From NCBI GenBank assembly GCA_964560325.1, contig CAZLLV010000567.1, positions 1 to 6,929 of the forward strand: a stretch of 6,929 nucleotides of DNA, in the 5' to 3' direction. The stretch comes from CAZLLV01 sp964560325 (GTDB lineage Bacteria; Acidobacteriota; Thermoanaerobaculia; Multivoradales; DATKCC01). Made by a program: the position numbers and the translations under genes. The first letter of the stretch is position 1. Every line of letters begins with the position of its first letter. Of this stretch, positions 5,236 to 6,929 are shown piece after piece. The notes beneath the pieces are model-generated. The model was given only the letters and a program-made list of their open reading frames with translations, had not been told where the DNA came from and did not search any database.

Positions 5236-6621
5236 GTGTCGCAGACCCTTCCGGCCGGACCGTACGAGACGCTCAATGTCTCCGGAGTCGGCCCAACTCC
5301 CTGGTACGTTCTGCCCTTCGACAAGCGTGGGCGCTCTCGCGGCCCTCGAACTACCCGGCACCTTCTTGATGCTCTCGCCGGGGGTGATTTCACGGATGTC
5401 TTCCTCTTCTCGCACGGCTGGAACAATGACTGGCTGGTTGCAACCGATCGCTACCGAAGCTTCTTTCGAGGTTTCATGCGCCAGCGCGAGGAGCACGCCT
5501 TGCCGCGGCCAGAGCCGTACAGGCCGCTCCTGATCGGGATCTTCTGGCCGTCGACAGCTCTTGTTTTTGGCGAGGAACGAGGACCCGGTTTTGCGGCGGC
5601 CGTCGCCGGCGGTGCGGCGGAGCAGGACATAGAGGTCGGCGAGGCGCTCTCCGAAGCCGAGGAGGTTGCCAGCGTGCTCACCGAACGCGGCGCCGATGAT
5701 AGAGAGATCGCGGAGTTCTACTCCCTCGCTCAGAAGAAGGCGTTGACGGTCGACGAGGCCAAGCATCTCGCCGATCTCCTGGCTCCTCTTTACACAAGGG
5801 CCGAGGACCCAGAAGCGGTTGAGGAGCCCGAGATGCCGGACGCCGACGACCTCGTTGCCTTGGCACGAGATGTTGGAAAGGCCACCGGTGACGGCGGCCC
5901 GCCCGTCGGCGGCGGGTTCGCCGAGGCGCCGGTGGGTGCTCCGGAGGCGGCCGGGGTCGGGAGCCTCGACCCCCGAAACCTAATCAGGCCCTTCACGGTC
6001 TGGAAGATGAAGGATCGCGCCGGCGTGGTCGGCACTCGGGGAGTGGGGCCGGCGCTTCGGGACGCTATGATGGCTGGCTCCGGCGCACGCTTTCATATGA
6101 TCGGCCACTCCTACGGCGGTCGGGTAGTTCTCTCGGCCCTGGCAAGCGGCGAGCCCCCCCGGCAGGTCGACACGGTGCTGCTGCTCCAACCTGCGGTCAA
6201 CCTCTGGTGCTTCGCCGATAATGTTGCAGGCAAGGGGTTCCCTGGCGGCTACCACCGCGTGCCTGAGCGTTGCCGCTTGCCGATCGCGACCACCTTCAGC
6301 CGCCATGACAGGCCGCTACGCAAGCTCTTTCACCTTGCAGTGCGGCGCGAACGCGACCTCGGCGAGGTCAAGATCGCCGCGGCTGGCGATTCGGCGCCGA
6401 GTCGCTTCGCCGCTCTCGGCGGCTACGGCCCGGCGGGGCACGCCGCGGCGGTAGCCGACATCCAAGATCCGACCTCGCGTTACCCCGAGTTCGCCCCCGG
6501 CTCGGTAAACGAGATCGTCGCAGTACGCAGCGACCGCACGATCTCCAGTCATGGCGACGTCAGTAACTCCTCCACGTGGTGGCTGATGCACGAGCTACTC
6601 GCGCGGGCAGCGGGTTTGTGA
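5236..6621 (+). CDS. Alpha/beta-fold serine hydrolase (GHSYGG), 461 aa
   Basis: The start is GTG at 5236 with AGGAGG at 5225-5230, spacer 5. The product has an alpha/beta hydrolase layout: strand and oxyanion region FLFSHGWNND (56-65), strand LIGIFWPST (about 101-109), and nucleophile elbow GHSYGG at 290-295 with Ser292. A strand LLLQPAVN follows. The acid candidate is Asp358 in SRHDRP, and the base candidate is His439 in SSHGDVSN near the C-terminus. Between the second strand and the elbow is a long insertion (about 115-260), helical and acidic at first, then low-complexity Gly/Pro/Ala; it probably forms a lid or partner-binding part. There is no signal peptide, so a cytoplasmic enzyme is expected. 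The substrate cannot be read from sequence: lipase, esterase and peptidase remain open. It is divergent from the transfer operon and first of a two-gene unit with the gene at 6635. Its codon use is visibly less G/C-saturated than the transfer genes. Confidence 0.85.
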   Translation: MSQTLPAGPYETLNVSGVGPTPWYVLPFDKRGRSRGPRTTRHLLDALAGGDFTDVFLFSHGWNNDWLVATDRYRSFFRGFMRQREEHALPRPEPYRPLLIGIFWPSTALVFGEERGPGFAAAVAGGAAEQDIEVGEALSEAEEVASVLTERGADDREIAEFYSLAQKKALTVDEAKHLADLLAPLYTRAEDPEAVEEPEMPDADDLVALARDVGKATGDGGPPVGGGFAEAPVGAPEAAGVGSLDPRNLIRPFTVWKMKDRAGVVGTRGVGPALRDAMMAGSGARFHMIGHSYGGRVVLSALASGEPPRQVDTVLLLQPAVNLWCFADNVAGKGFPGGYHRVPERCRLPIATTFSRHDRPLRKLFHLAVRRERDLGEVKIAAAGDSAPSRFAALGGYGPAGHAAAVADIQDPTSRYPEFAPGSVNEIVAVRSDRTISSHGDVSNSSTWWLMHELLARAAGL

Positions 6622-6634
6622 GCGGGAACGGACC

Positions 6635-6929
6635 GTGGCGAAGGAACCCGAGCGCACCACGTTCCGAGTGAGCCTAGATCCGGCTAGGCCGGAACTTGTC
6701 CGGATGAGGCTCGACCATCCGCAGCAGGGGCGCGTACTTGACACCGCGGTCCCAGGCTTCGAACTCGGACTGCCAGCTACGCTGAGCCAGGTTAAAGCTT
6801 ACGGAGAACTCGTCGTCCGGTGGCCTGAGGCGGTCCGTCTGGAGGCTGAGGCGGCGGTCCAGAGTTGTCGGCTCGCACCCCGCGAGCCGCTCTGGATCGA
6901 GCTGGGTCGGCCGGCGGGCCTCCTCCCGG
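6635..6929 (+). CDS. N-terminal part of a probable CHAT-domain (caspase-like) protease, cut by window end
   Basis: The frame is open from GTG at 6635 to the window end (98 codons, no stop), starting MAKEPERTTFRV with GGAACGGA a few bases upstream. It begins 13 bases after the hydrolase stop, so the two genes form one operon. The visible part reads as a beta-rich N-terminal domain (RTTFRVSL, LVRMRLDH, ELGLPATL). It ends with REPLWIELGRPAGLLP at about 83-98. In many CHAT proteins a segment of this kind, a strand followed by RPxGxLPxxPWE, opens the peptidase domain. The PWE and the catalytic His/Cys would lie beyond the window, so the call rests on this short resemblance. CHAT proteases are caspase-like cysteine peptidases used in bacterial conflict systems. 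Another domain with a similar strand is possible. Confidence 0.5.
   Translation, partial: MAKEPERTTFRVSLDPARPELVRMRLDHPQQGRVLDTAVPGFELGLPATLSQVKAYGELVVRWPEAVRLEAEAAVQSCRLAPREPLWIELGRPAGLLP

Noticed and set aside
5182..5766. Minus-strand 194-codon frame opposite the hydrolase start
   Set aside because: It overlaps a hydrolase with good ribosome site and motifs; no recognisable domain and no ribosome site of its own.

Overview
The window is a high-GC bacterial sequence holding two divergently oriented blocks. It looks like part of a conjugative or mobilisable element (plasmid or integrative element) carrying accessory cargo. The very strong G/C bias at third codon positions creates long antisense open frames that are not genes. 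The host cannot be named from the sequence. The relaxase, TraF and coupling-protein set is of the RP4/VirD2 (P-type) kind, which suggests a Gram-negative-type conjugation apparatus.

Left block (about 1-4683, all on the minus strand, read right to left) is a DNA-processing operon. It runs: a small ribbon-helix-helix MobC-like protein (4354-4683), a second diverged MobC-like protein (3925-4269), a MOBP/VirD2-type relaxase (1961-3913), a TraF-type S26 maturation protease (1258-1869), and the N-terminal 411 codons of a VirD4/TraG coupling ATPase (1235 leftward, cut by the window edge). Together these would bind and nick oriT, carry the strand to the channel, and mature a pilin or channel subunit. 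No channel (mating-pair formation) genes are in the window.

Middle (4684-5235) is about 550 bp with no convincing gene. It holds several short perfect or near-perfect palindromes, an ATCCTG motif (minus strand) resembling MOBP nick sites, and an AT-richer promoter-like stretch facing right. It is the likeliest place for oriT and for divergent control signals.

Right block (5236-6929, plus strand) is a two-gene operon. The first gene is a 461-residue alpha/beta serine hydrolase with a GHSYGG nucleophile elbow. Thirteen bases later comes a second gene that is open to the window end; its visible 98 residues resemble the lead-in of a CHAT (caspase-like) protease domain. A hydrolase plus putative CHAT protease next to transfer genes is a candidate, possibly undescribed, conflict or defence module; this is inference.

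The most unusual sequence signal is a perfect 21-bp palindrome (arms CAGGTGAACG / CGTTCACCTG around one centre base) present twice. One copy supplies the traF stop codon 8 bases before the coupling-protein start. The other lies in frame inside the relaxase gene, where it encodes QVNGVHL.
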